Source: Streptomyces nigrescens
GTDB lineage: Bacteria; Actinomycetota; Actinomycetes; Streptomycetales; Streptomycetaceae
NCBI GenBank assembly: GCA_024349765.1
Contig: AP026073.1
Location: 7,502,001-7,566,000, forward strand
Direction of reading: 5' to 3'
DNA length: 64,000 nt
Shown here: positions 31,403-39,777 of the stretch, piece after piece
How the letters are laid out: each line of letters opens with the position of its first letter
Position numbering within the stretch: the stretch's first letter is position 1
Made by a program: the position numbers and the translations under genes
Notes under the pieces: generated by a model
Seen by the model: the letters and a program-made list of their open reading frames with translations, nothing else
What the model was told of the DNA's origin: nothing
Databases searched by the model: none

Positions 31403-32685
31403 TGGCCAAGAGGCGCGCCAACGGAGAAGGCACCATCACGAAGCGCACCGACGGCCGCTATCACGCAGCCGCGTACGTCTACCGGCCCGACGGCACCCGC
31501 GTCCGCAAGTTCGTCTACGGCAAGACCCGTGAGGAGGTGGGCAACAAACTCATCGAACTCCAGGAGAAGACCCGGCAGGGCATCCCGGCCGCCACCTCCG
31601 CCATGCCGTTCGGCGACTTCCTCACCTACTGGCTCGCCGTCATCGCGCCCGCCCGCCTCAAGCCCGCGACGCTCAACAGCTACGAGGGCCTTTCGCGGCT
31701 CTACATCAAGCCCGCCCTCGGCAAGAAGAAGCTCAACCGCCTCTCCCCCACCGACATCCGGCTGTTCCTCGCGGAGTTCAAGAGCGGCTGCCTCTGCTGC
31801 CTGCGAGGAGTCGACGCGGCACGCGCCAAGGAGGACCGGACGTGCTGCGCGGTGAACAAGTGCTGCAAGCGCCAGCCGTCGGCCCGCACCGTCCAGTACG
31901 TCCACGCCGTGCTCCGCTCCGCGCTCCAGCAAGCCGTCCGTGAAGAACTCATCGCCCGCAATGTCGCCCGCATCGTGGAGACACCCACCATCGAACGCCA
32001 GGAGGTCCGCCCGCTGGACGCCGCCGAGGCCAGAATCCTGCTCAAGACCGCCCGCCACCACCGGCTCTACGCCCTGTGGCTGCTGCTCATCTCCACCGGC
32101 CTGCGCCGCGGGGAAGCCCTCGGGCTCACCTGGTCGGACATCGACCTGGGCGCCGGCCAACTCCGCGTCCGTCGCAACCTCCAGCGCATCAAGCGCGAAC
32201 TACTCTTCGGCACCCCGAAAACGGCCCGGTCGCTCCGGACGGTGTCCCTCCCCCGAAAGTGCGTAGCGGCCCTCATCGCCCACCAGGCGCAGCAGGAGCA
32301 GGAACGGAAGGTGGCCGGCGCCAAATGGCAGCCGGTCCCCGGGCACCCGAGCGGCCTGGTTTTCACCACCGCCACCGGCCGGGCCACGGACCCCCGCAGC
32401 CTCAACCGCATGCTCACCATCCTGTGCCGGGACGCCAAGGTGCGTCGCGTACGGGTGCACGACCTACGGCACACCTGCGCCTCCCTGCTGCTGGCCCAGG
32501 GAGTCGATCCCCGCACGATCATGGAGACGCTGGGCCACAGCACCATCACGATGACGCTGGACACCTACGCGCACGTGATGCAGACCACTCTCAAGGCGGC
32601 GGCCGACCGGATGGACGACGCCCTGGGGGTTGACGAGCCGACCGAGGACGAGGAGGGCGGTCCGGGGTGCGCGCCGGCCGCGTGA
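31402..32685 (+). CDS. int: Tyrosine site-specific integrase
   Basis: Recombines attP with tRNA-Arg, 427 residues. The N-terminal AP2-like arm domain ('TITKRTDGRYHAAAYVYRPD') is followed by the SAM-like core-binding domain, interrupted by a Cys-rich insert (residues ~131-158: CLCC, CC, KCC) that could bind zinc. The catalytic domain shows Arg in STGLRRGEALGLTW, the HxxR box in 'RVHDLRHTCASLLLAQGVDP', and 'LGHSTITMTLDTYAHV' with the nucleophile Tyr. It ends 78 bp before the att core. Repeats and a hairpin lie in that gap. The insert is usual in Streptomyces AICE integrases. Confidence 0.95.
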   Translation: MAKRRANGEGTITKRTDGRYHAAAYVYRPDGTRVRKFVYGKTREEVGNKLIELQEKTRQGIPAATSAMPFGDFLTYWLAVIAPARLKPATLNSYEGLSRLYIKPALGKKKLNRLSPTDIRLFLAEFKSGCLCCLRGVDAARAKEDRTCCAVNKCCKRQPSARTVQYVHAVLRSALQQAVREELIARNVARIVETPTIERQEVRPLDAAEARILLKTARHHRLYALWLLLISTGLRRGEALGLTWSDIDLGAGQLRVRRNLQRIKRELLFGTPKTARSLRTVSLPRKCVAALIAHQAQQEQERKVAGAKWQPVPGHPSGLVFTTATGRATDPRSLNRMLTILCRDAKVRRVRVHDLRHTCASLLLAQGVDPRTIMETLGHSTITMTLDTYAHVMQTTLKAAADRMDDALGVDEPTEDEEGGPGCAPAA

Positions 32686-32702
32686 CGGACGCCAGCACCC
32701 GC

Positions 32703-32725
32703 GTTGATGTCACCCGCTGATGTCA
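32703..32725 (+). repeat. Arm-type integrase site pair, right arm
   Basis: TGATGTCA at 32705 and again at 32718, 13 bp apart, between int and attR. Same spacing and orientation as the left-arm pair. Confidence 0.55.
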
Positions 32726-32758
32726 AAGGCCCCCTGGACGATGTCCAGGGGGCCTTTG
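32724..32758. terminator. 16-bp hairpin between int and tRNA-Arg
   Basis: Arms 32724-32739 and 32743-32758 with a 3-nt loop, ending CCTTTG on one strand and CTTTG on the other. Terminates int and, from the other strand, tRNA-Arg. Confidence 0.8.
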
Positions 32759-32763
32759 ACCTG

Positions 32764-32807
32764 TGTGCGCTCGGCAGGATTCGAACCTGCAACCTTCTGA
32801 TCCGTAG
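32764..32807. repeat. attR core (44 bp) inside intact tRNA-Arg
   Basis: Identical to 20392-20435. The element supplied this 3' half, restoring a complete tRNA gene after integration. Confidence 0.92.
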
Positions 32808-32838
32808 TCAGATGCTCTATCCGTTAAGCTACGAGCGC
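32766..32838 (-). tRNA. tRNA-Arg (ACG)
   Basis: 73 nt, 5' end GCGCTCGTAGC, anticodon loop CTACGGA (ACG), T-arm GGTTCGAATCC, acceptor closing CGAGCGC plus A73. It hosts the AICE integration at its 3' half and remains intact. Confidence 0.95.
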
Positions 32839-33230
32839 TTGGCTTTCCGGCGGTTTTTCTTGCCGGTCGGCGTTGCGGGAACAACATTACATGACCTGCG
32901 GCGTCAGGCGAAATCCATTCCCCTCACCCCCTCTGACCTGCGGAAATGCGTTTGCGGTCGGGGGTGGGGGTGATCCGGCGCAGGGGCGGCGGTCGATGAT
33001 CCGAGCGAAGTTCGGGTGGGGGGAGCCCTCTTCGGGGCGGGGTCGCGCGGACTGGGCGGGCTGAGCCCGGCGGCGGGTGTGACGGGGGCCACTAAGACCA
33101 TGTCCCTAGAGGAGGGTCGGAAAGATCCGGGCAAGGTCAGGGCGAGAGAGCAGGGCATGCCTGGGGAGATCAAAAGACGTTCCGGGGGCCGCTCCGCGAA
33201 GCCTCCGCCGTGCATGCGCCGGAATGCGTT
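32839..33230. other. Non-coding gap between tRNA-Arg and tRNA-Ser
   Basis: About 390 bases, chromosomal. A plus-strand frame at 33016-33249 lacks a ribosome site and a recognisable protein. I see no gene. Confidence 0.5.
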
Positions 33231-33259
33231 CAGGCCCCGGTCGGGGTGACCGGGGCCTG
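33231..33259. terminator. 12-bp hairpin downstream of tRNA-Ser
   Basis: Arms CAGGCCCCGGTC (33231-33242) and GACCGGGGCCTG (33248-33259), 5-nt loop, no T-run. Probably the processing or termination end of the tRNA-Ser transcript. Confidence 0.65.
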
Positions 33260-33271
33260 AACGGTGAAGAG

Positions 33272-33362
33272 CGGAGGCGGAGGGATTTGAACCCTCGATC
33301 GGGGGTAAGCCCGAAACCGCATTAGCAGTGCGGCGCCATAGACCGGACTAGGCGACGCCTCC
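33272..33362 (-). tRNA. tRNA-Ser (GCT)
   Basis: 91 nt with the long variable arm of class II tRNAs. 5' GGAGGCGTCGCCTAG, anticodon loop CTGCTAA (GCT), T-arm GGGTTCAAATCCC, discriminator G. Confidence 0.94.
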
Positions 33363-33604
33363 ACACGCACCCCACGCGCGCAGGCGCGCTGTGGTGTGTG
33401 TCGATGATGGCACAGCTTCGAGGGCTGTCACCAATCGCCCCCTACGGTACTAGGCGCGCGGGCCACCCGGCAAAGACGTTCCTGCGGCGCAACGTCGGGG
33501 GCGGCGGCGCGTTAGGAGTGTGGGGCCGTGGCGACCTCCGTGTCGTGCGCCCCCGGCGTGTACGTACCGCGTACCGCCCCGCACTCGCCTCTCTGGAGCC
33601 TGTG

Positions 33605-34363
33605 ATGTCGCACCGCCGGACGTCGTCCCCCTTCGCCGCCGCTGCCACCGCCGTCACCGCAGCCACCGCCGTGCTGGCCCTGGTGGCGCCGGTCGCGTCG
33701 GCCGCACCGATCCCGCTCCCCCACTACCGGTCCGGCGACGGCGTGACGGGCGCGGGCCACCACGCCCCGAACGGGAGTGGCCCTGAGGGCGGAGGCCACG
33801 GGGGTGGGCGTGCCGGTGGGGAGGGGGCGCTGGTCGGGCCTGATCTGCTCGTCGGGCGGGATACCCAGCGGGGGCAGCTGGCCACCCCCTATGGGCAGTC
33901 GGAGGGGGCGGGCGGCCGGGGCCAGGCTCGTCGGCAGGCCTCCCCTGCCCGCCACGTCGCCCACCACGAGCGGGTCGGCCACGGCGCGCACCACGTCGAC
34001 CCGGTGTCCCGGCGGGTGCCCCAGGGGGCGCCCCGTGATCACCTCACCGTTACCGTCCACCGGTCCGGGTCGGCCCATACGGACGGGACCTTCGAGCTGT
34101 ATTGCCACCCCGCGCACGGGACGCACCACCATGTGCGGCGGGCGTGCGCCAAGCTCGACTCCATGACGCGGTGGGGGAAGGACCCGTTCGCGCCGGTGCC
34201 GCAGCACGCGCAGTGCACGATGATCTACGGCGGTCCGGCGACCGCACACGTGAGCGGGACATGGGCGGGGCGACCCGTCAACGCGGACTTCCGACGCACC
34301 AACGGGTGTGAGATCGAACGCTGGAGCCGCTTCGAACCTCTGCTCCCGGCGACGAGTTCGTGA
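33605..34363 (+). CDS. Streptomyces subtilisin inhibitor (SSI) family protein, N-terminally extended
   Basis: Secreted serine-protease inhibitor, 252 residues. A signal peptide (~1-37, ending VASAAPIP) is followed by ~110 Gly/His/Arg-rich residues not seen in ordinary ~144-residue SSI proteins. The inhibitor core (~147-250) has 'LTVTVHRSGSAHTDGTFELY', then C-HPAHGTHHHVRRAC, the reactive loop QCTMIYGGP with P1 Met/P1' Ile by SSI numbering, and 'TNGCEIER' with the last Cys. The four Cys give the two usual disulfides. ATG 33605 follows GGAG; GTG 33602 is also possible. It probably restrains extracellular subtilisin-like proteases. Confidence 0.83.
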   Translation: MSHRRTSSPFAAAATAVTAATAVLALVAPVASAAPIPLPHYRSGDGVTGAGHHAPNGSGPEGGGHGGGRAGGEGALVGPDLLVGRDTQRGQLATPYGQSEGAGGRGQARRQASPARHVAHHERVGHGAHHVDPVSRRVPQGAPRDHLTVTVHRSGSAHTDGTFELYCHPAHGTHHHVRRACAKLDSMTRWGKDPFAPVPQHAQCTMIYGGPATAHVSGTWAGRPVNADFRRTNGCEIERWSRFEPLLPATSS

Positions 34364-34555
34364 CCCGATTCGTGCCGCAGTAGCGTCCCAGGTCAGGACG
34401 AGGGGCACATGTCGGGCGTGCGGCGAGTCGCACGGCGCCGCGGCATAACCTCCCCGTCATCCGCCTCCGCGTCGCGCGCGAGTGCCCGTAGACTCCATCC
34501 CGACGGTCCGCCGCGGCGGGCCCGGCACGGTGCGGTAACAGGAGGGAAGCGTCTC

Positions 34556-37500
34556 GTGAGCAGCAGGCCATCCCGAGGCGCTGCTCGCCTCGCAGCCATA
34601 CTCGACGCCCTCCCCGACGCGCTGTTGCTCGTCAACTGCAACGGCACGGTCGTCAACGCCAACACCATCGCGCTGGAGACCTTCGAGGCGCCGGGCACGG
34701 CCCTGGTCGGGCGCGGTCTGCTGGACCTGCTGCCGGACTTCGACTCCAAGCGGATCCCGGGCTCGATGCGGCGCCGGGACGAGGAGGTCGCGGGGCAGCG
34801 GACGAAGCCGACGCGGATGGTCGCGCGGCGGACGGACGGCACCGAGCTGCTGGTCGAGGTGACCAGCGCGAATCTCGAGGACGGCCGGACCCCGTACGAG
34901 TCCGCCTTCGAGGCCGCCTATGCCGATCACCGCAACGGCTACACCGGCGACGAGCTGCTGATGCTCGTCGTGCGGGACCTGAGCGGCACGCTGGACACCG
35001 AGGCCGAGCTGGCCCGCCAGCAGCGGCAGACCGAGATGATCCTGCGGGCCGCGGCCGAGGGTGTGGTCGGGGTCGATTCCGAGGGCAAGGTCGTCCTGGT
35101 CAACCCGTCCGCGGCGCAGATCCTCGGGTTCCGGGCGAGTGAGCTGGGCGGGAAGGAACTGCATCCGCTCATCCATCACTCGCGGACCGACGGGTCGGCG
35201 CTGCCCTGGGAGGACACGCCGCTGGCCGACACGCTCAAGTCGGGGCGCAAGCACCGGGTCCGCGGGCAGGTGCTGTGGGCGAAGGACGGGCGTGCGGTGG
35301 CCGTGGACCTGACCACGGCGCCGGTGCGGGACGGCGATCAGCTGGTCGGCGCGGTGATGACCTTCACCGACCGGCGGGCCCTCGACGCGCTGGCGGCCCG
35401 GCACGCCCAGCTGCTGGCCGTACTGGAGCAGGCGCTGCGCGGTCCGCTGGAGGAGCTGAAGGGCGAGCTGGGCACGCTGGCGTCCGATCCGGCCGGCCAG
35501 CTGTGGCCGGAGGCGAACCAGATCCTGCACCACCTCGCGGCCGGCCACGCCCGGATGACGACGCTGGTGGACAACGTCCTGAGCTACCAGCGGCTGGACG
35601 CCGGCAAGGAGAAGCTGAACCGCGCGAAGGTGTCGCTGGACGGTGTGGTCGCCGCGGGCGTGGAGGGCGCGATCGAGCTGATCGGGCCGGGCCGGGCGCA
35701 GTTCGCGGTGCACGCCCCGCCGATAGAGGCGGTGGTGGACGCGGAGCGGGTCGCGCAGGCGCTGTCGCATCTGATCGCGGACGTCGCGGGCGTGGATTCG
35801 ACGGGGCGGATGCCGGCCGGTGACGGCGCCATGGGGACCGGCGGGCGTACCGCGATCCCCGGGGACTCGACGATCGTGGTGGCGGCGGCCAAGCGCGGCG
35901 AGGTCGTACGGATCGAGGTGCGCGGGCCGTTCGGCGGCGGTGACCCGGTGCACGAGCCGCTGGTGCGCGGGATCGTGCGGCAGCACGGCGGACTGCTGCA
36001 GACCCATGAGGTGCCGGGCAGCGGACCCGGTGCGGGCGGCAGCGCCTATGTGCTGGAGCTGCCGGTGGGGATCGACGGCGCGGACGACGCGGAGTCGGCG
36101 GACGGTGCCGCGGAGGCCGGGACGGCGGAGGTGCCGGTCGGCAACGAGACGACGGTGATGCCGATCCCGACCGCGCGGGCCCGGGGTACGCAGGGCGACG
36201 CGGCGAGCAAGGACGGAACGGGCCAGGGGCCCGCGGCGGGTGACGGCGGTACCGATGGGGCCGGTGAGTCCCTCGGTGCCGGTGTGGAGCAGGGTGCGGC
36301 GGTGCCGGCGCAGGCCGGTGGCGCGCAGCCGACCGGTCGTCGGCGGGCCCGGCGCCCCGGTGGGGAGCAGGGCGCGCCCGAGGGCGAGCCGGGCGCGGCG
36401 GCTGCCGAGGGCGAGGGCCCGGGGCTGCCGCCGGGTACGGCGGGGGCCGAGGCCGTGCCTCCTACGGGGCGCCGGCGGGCCCGGCAGGGCGCCACGGAGG
36501 GCGCCGGGCTGCCCGCGCTGCCCTCGGGTGCGGACCCGTCCACCGGTCAGCAGCAGGGGCAGGCGCCGGCCGCCGGACCGGACCGGGCCGGGACCGCCAC
36601 CGGACCGGGCGCCGCGTCCGGGCCGTCGACCGGCGCCGTTCCGGCACGTCCGCAGATTCCGGGCCAGGCCCCGGCGCCCGCCCAGCCGCAGGGTCTGGGC
36701 CCCGTCCAGCCGGCCGGCCGGCGGGCCCGCCGGGCGCTGGCCGAGGCGCCGGAGCGCGCCGCGCAGGGCGAGCGGGACCGGGCGCCCGCCGCCACCGGTG
36801 CCGCGCAGCAGGCCGGGCAGCGGACGGCGTTCGCGCTGCCGCCGGCCGCGGCGGACCGGGCCCCGCAGCCGGCGCCCTCGGGGCTGCCCGCGCTGCCCGC
36901 GGTCGCCGATCAGGTGCCCGCGCAGGCGGCCGGCCCGCAGGAGGCCGCCGGTACGGGCCGGCGCCGGGCGCGTCGGCCGGTGGCCGGCGGTCCGGAGGCC
37001 ACGCCGCCCGCCGGACCGCCCGGGTACGCCCTGGAGGCTGCCGCGGGGGCCGCCAACTCCCCTGAGGCACAGGACACGTGGGACGAGCCGACCGGCCGGC
37101 GCCGGGCGCGCCGGGCGGCCGCCGAGGAGCGCGCGGCGGCCGCGATGGCCGACTCCGAGTCGTCCGGGACGTTCGTGGCCGGGCCGGAGGGGCTGGTGGC
37201 CCAGCCCGCCGGGTCCGACGGTTCCGCGGAGCCGGCCGGGCCGGCGAGTGCGACCGGGGCCGGGACCGGTCTGGCGTCCGGCATCGCACCGGTGCCGGAC
37301 GGGGACGCACCCGCCGGGCCCGAGGCGCCGCCCGCCCCGACCGGCCGCCGTCGCGGCCGCCCCAGCCCCGCCGAGGAAACGCCCGCGGCGCCGGTACCCG
37401 CGCAGGGCGGGCCGGGCGGTCAGCCGCACCGTCAGCCGCTCCCGCCGGGCTCCGAGGACGAGGCGGCGGCCCAGGGCCGGGCGTTCAGCGTGCGCACGCT

Positions 37501-38629
37501 CGGGCAGGGCGTGCCGTTCGCCCAGCAGATCGCCGGGCAGCAGCGGCCGTTGCCGCCCGGCAGCACCCCGCCCGGCGGTACGTCCGCGGGTTCGGGCCGG
37601 CGTCGTAAGCTCGCCGCACCGCCGCAGGACGGTGAGCGCGCGGCGGCCGCCGCATCCGTACCGGACGGGGCCGGGCCGCGTCCCGGTCCGCAGCCGGCCG
37701 CGCCGCAGGACCGTGCGCCGGCGGCCGGTCAGCCCGGGCCGGCGCCCGCGGCGCAGCCGCAGCCGCACCTGATGGACGCCAGCGAGGGGCGGGCCTTCGC
37801 GATCTCGGCGCCCGACGAGGGCAGTGAGGGTCCCGAGCCGCTGGACGGGCCGAACGGCGCCATAGAGGTGATGGACCGTCAGCCGATGCCGATGGACGAC
37901 GAGTTGCCGCCGGAGCCGCTGGACAATCCGCGCCGGCTGCTGGTCTGGCCGGCGCCGGACGTCGCCACCCAGCAGGCGCTCAGTGACCGCGGCTACCGCC
38001 CGGTGATCGTCAACTCCCGTGAGGAGGTCGACGCGCAGATCGCGGCGTACCCCGCGGCGCTCTTCGTCGACCCGCTGACCGGGCCGATCACCCGTACCGC
38101 GCTGCAGTCGCTGCGCCAGGCGGCGGGCGCGGCCCAGGTGCCGGTGCTGGTGACGGCCGGTCTGGGGCAGGCGACCCGGGACGCGGCCTACGGGGCGGAC
38201 CCGGCGGTGCTGCTCAAGGCGCTGGCGCCGCGGGACAGCGAGAACCACCCGCCGCGGGTGCTGCTCATCGAGCAGAACGACGCCATCGCCGGCGCGCTGA
38301 TCAGGTCGCTGGAGCGGCGCGGGATGCAGGTCGCGCGGGCCGGTGCGGACGCCGACGCGGTGACCCTGGCGACGCAGATGCGCCCGAACCTCGTCGTGAT
38401 GGACCTGATGCAGGTGCGGCGCCGGCGGGCCGGCATCGTCGACTGGCTGCGCGCGAACGGGCTGCTCGACCACACCCCGCTGGTCGTCTACACCTCCGCC
38501 GACATGGATCCGGCGCAGCTGCCGCGGCTGGCGGCCGGTGAGACGGTGCTGTTCCTGGCGGAGCGTTCGACGAGCGCCGAGGTGCAGTCCCGGATCGTCG
38601 ATCTGCTGGCGAAGATCGGTACGAACTAG
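34556..38629 (+). CDS. Degenerate PAS-hybrid histidine kinase with tandem receiver-like domains
   Basis: 1357 residues, cytoplasmic. PAS1 (~10-140) opens AILDALPDALLLVNCNGTVV; PAS2 (~155-285) holds 'RAAAEGVVGVDSEGKVVLVN'. A dimerisation region follows where the H box should be, but it reads EQALRGPLEELKGELG, with Gln for His. The ATPase region lacks the N-box Asn and a DxGxG loop. A ~550-residue Pro/Ala/Gly linker holds seven [PG]xGRRRARR-like basic motifs (~592, 636, 719, 800, 844, 927, 1013). Two receiver-like domains end the protein (~1125 and ~1232); the last has an Asp in VVMDLMQV but lost the acidic pair and Lys. GTG 34556 follows AGGAGG. Probably a regulatory scaffold, not a kinase. 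Confidence 0.8.
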   Translation: MSSRPSRGAARLAAILDALPDALLLVNCNGTVVNANTIALETFEAPGTALVGRGLLDLLPDFDSKRIPGSMRRRDEEVAGQRTKPTRMVARRTDGTELLVEVTSANLEDGRTPYESAFEAAYADHRNGYTGDELLMLVVRDLSGTLDTEAELARQQRQTEMILRAAAEGVVGVDSEGKVVLVNPSAAQILGFRASELGGKELHPLIHHSRTDGSALPWEDTPLADTLKSGRKHRVRGQVLWAKDGRAVAVDLTTAPVRDGDQLVGAVMTFTDRRALDALAARHAQLLAVLEQALRGPLEELKGELGTLASDPAGQLWPEANQILHHLAAGHARMTTLVDNVLSYQRLDAGKEKLNRAKVSLDGVVAAGVEGAIELIGPGRAQFAVHAPPIEAVVDAERVAQALSHLIADVAGVDSTGRMPAGDGAMGTGGRTAIPGDSTIVVAAAKRGEVVRIEVRGPFGGGDPVHEPLVRGIVRQHGGLLQTHEVPGSGPGAGGSAYVLELPVGIDGADDAESADGAAEAGTAEVPVGNETTVMPIPTARARGTQGDAASKDGTGQGPAAGDGGTDGAGESLGAGVEQGAAVPAQAGGAQPTGRRRARRPGGEQGAPEGEPGAAAAEGEGPGLPPGTAGAEAVPPTGRRRARQGATEGAGLPALPSGADPSTGQQQGQAPAAGPDRAGTATGPGAASGPSTGAVPARPQIPGQAPAPAQPQGLGPVQPAGRRARRALAEAPERAAQGERDRAPAATGAAQQAGQRTAFALPPAAADRAPQPAPSGLPALPAVADQVPAQAAGPQEAAGTGRRRARRPVAGGPEATPPAGPPGYALEAAAGAANSPEAQDTWDEPTGRRRARRAAAEERAAAAMADSESSGTFVAGPEGLVAQPAGSDGSAEPAGPASATGAGTGLASGIAPVPDGDAPAGPEAPPAPTGRRRGRPSPAEETPAAPVPAQGGPGGQPHRQPLPPGSEDEAAAQGRAFSVRTLGQGVPFAQQIAGQQRPLPPGSTPPGGTSAGSGRRRKLAAPPQDGERAAAAASVPDGAGPRPGPQPAAPQDRAPAAGQPGPAPAAQPQPHLMDASEGRAFAISAPDEGSEGPEPLDGPNGAIEVMDRQPMPMDDELPPEPLDNPRRLLVWPAPDVATQQALSDRGYRPVIVNSREEVDAQIAAYPAALFVDPLTGPITRTALQSLRQAAGAAQVPVLVTAGLGQATRDAAYGADPAVLLKALAPRDSENHPPRVLLIEQNDAIAGALIRSLERRGMQVARAGADADAVTLATQMRPNLVVMDLMQVRRRRAGIVDWLRANGLLDHTPLVVYTSADMDPAQLPRLAAGETVLFLAERSTSAEVQSRIVDLLAKIGTN

Positions 38630-38779
38630 GGCCGGCCCGCCCGGAGTTCCGGTCGCGTGGCCGGCTTGCGGATCGAGGGATCTTCGCGGGCGGTATCCGC
38701 GGAAAAATGCGTTGGGGCGGGACGGCCACGGTTGGTAGCCTGCGGGCGGCCGTGAAGTTCTGACCAGGAGGTGAGACCC

Positions 38780-38839
38780 GTGAATGCTGTGTCCCATGGG
38801 CGCTCCCCCCTTTCCTTCATGGTCGGGCGACTGACGTAG
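38780..38839 (+). CDS. Putative 19-residue leader peptide
   Basis: GTG 38780 sits after a strong AGGAGGTGAG ribosome site and encodes MNAVSHGRSPLSFMVGRLT, stop at 38839. The following ~50 bases can pair so that the GNAT start codon is sealed (arms 38837-38844 and 38882-38889). The stop codon overlaps the first arm, so ribosomes ending the leader would open or close the hairpin. No known leader family is recognised. Confidence 0.45.
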   Translation: MNAVSHGRSPLSFMVGRLT

Positions 38840-38889
38840 GTGTCGCCGGGAGTGCCTGAACACAAGGCCTCCTGAAAGGCAGACACCTA
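38837..38889 (+). promoter_or_regulatory. Inverted repeat covering the GNAT start
   Basis: TAGGTGTC (38837-38844) and GACACCTA (38882-38889) are exact complements; the second arm touches the ATG of the GNAT gene. Between them are further partially pairing segments (CCGGGAGTGCC and GGCCTCCTGAAAGGC). Likely translational control by the leader peptide. Confidence 0.45.
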
Positions 38890-39686
38890 TGAATACTGCG
38901 CATTTCCCTGCGGGCACGGACGAGCGCCCGGTAGTGGTCACGCGGGTCGCGGAGCAGGAATGGCACGCTCTGGCCGGCGATCACGTGGTCGGCTGCGGCG
39001 ACGTTTCGCGCCGGCCCGACGGGCGGATCTTCGTCAGCATCGACGCGTGGCACGGCGCGGCCTTCGGCCGGCTCGTCCAGGCGATGCTGGCCGACCTGCC
39101 CAGGCCGCTGTACACACTGGTCGACGAGGCCGACCGCGACGCGAAGTCCCGCTGGGAGCGGGTCGGTTTCACCACCCGGCGCCGCGAGTGGGAGTACTTC
39201 GTGCCCACCGACCCGCGGGTCACCCGGCTCGACGCGGTGCGGCCGCCGGCGGGCGTGACGATCGTGCCCGCCGGCGAGGCCGAGGAAGGCCCGCTGCGCG
39301 CGCTGGACCGCGCCCTGCGCGAGGAGGTCGAGGCCACCGTCGGATGGCAGGCGATGCCCGCCGAGGTGTTGCCCCGCCCGCACGGGGTCACCGTGGTGGA
39401 CCCGTCGAAGTACGCGGTGGCAGCGGCGTCCGATCAGTACGTGGGCCTGGTCCGGGTCGCGCCGGTGACCCGGCTGCCGCGGATCGGGCTGATCGCGGTC
39501 CGGGCCGGCTGGCGCCGCCGCGGCACCGCCCGGGCACTGCTGGCCCACGTGCTGGGCTCGCTGCACCGCACCGGCATCGAAAGGGCAGCGGCCGAGGTGA
39601 CCGAATCCAACGCGGCGGCGACGGCGCTGTTCGACGGCATCGGCGCCCAGCGCGCCAGCAGCAACCTGGAGTTGGTGTGCCGCTGA
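38889..39686 (+). CDS. GNAT-family N-acetyltransferase
   Basis: Acetyl-CoA-dependent acetyltransferase, 265 residues. The acetyl-CoA loop is in 'PRIGLIAVRAGWRRRGTARA' (~195-215), preceded by GLVRVAP strands and followed by 'TESNAAATALFDGIGAQRAS', the usual motif B. The N-terminal half is a second, degenerate GNAT-like lobe ('WERVGFTTRRREWEYFVP'). ATG 38889 follows AAAGG at 10 nt. A second IF-1 gene lies 91 nt downstream and may be cotranscribed. Substrate unknown; a ribosomal or small-molecule target is possible. Confidence 0.85.
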   Translation: MNTAHFPAGTDERPVVVTRVAEQEWHALAGDHVVGCGDVSRRPDGRIFVSIDAWHGAAFGRLVQAMLADLPRPLYTLVDEADRDAKSRWERVGFTTRRREWEYFVPTDPRVTRLDAVRPPAGVTIVPAGEAEEGPLRALDRALREEVEATVGWQAMPAEVLPRPHGVTVVDPSKYAVAAASDQYVGLVRVAPVTRLPRIGLIAVRAGWRRRGTARALLAHVLGSLHRTGIERAAAEVTESNAAATALFDGIGAQRASSNLELVCR

Positions 39687-39777
39687 CGCTCCGCCACCTC
39701 ACCGCGCGACCGGACCGAGGCCGGCGTGAGGCGTTTCCCCACGGCCCGCACATCCGCCTACAGAGGAGTGAGAGAAC

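Larger units (their letters stand above)
20392..32807. mobile_element. AICE (pSAM2-like integrative and conjugative element) in tRNA-Arg(ACG)
   Basis: Bounded by a 44-bp direct repeat made of the tRNA-Arg 3' half. Plus-strand order from right to left end: int, xis, D5/P4-type helicase (rep), DUF2742, FtsK/TraB translocase, small proteins, spread proteins, PycTM-like protein, DUF6284-like protein, then GntR repressor, divergent Nudix hydrolase and cargo. This is the pSAM2 gene plan (int-xis-rep-spd-tra-korSA-pif), but replication is by a phage-type helicase rather than RepSA. All core genes look intact, so excision and transfer may still work. The single FtsK-like transfer protein implies double-stranded DNA transfer. 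Confidence 0.92.

Noticed and set aside
33016-33249. Small plus-strand gene between two tRNAs
   Set aside because: No ribosome site, runs into the tRNA-Ser terminator, and composition is random.
34457-38941. Long minus-strand open frame opposite the pseudo-hybrid kinase
   Set aside because: Compositional shadow: Arg/Gly-rich, no motif, no ribosome site; the plus-strand protein has recognisable PAS and receiver domains.
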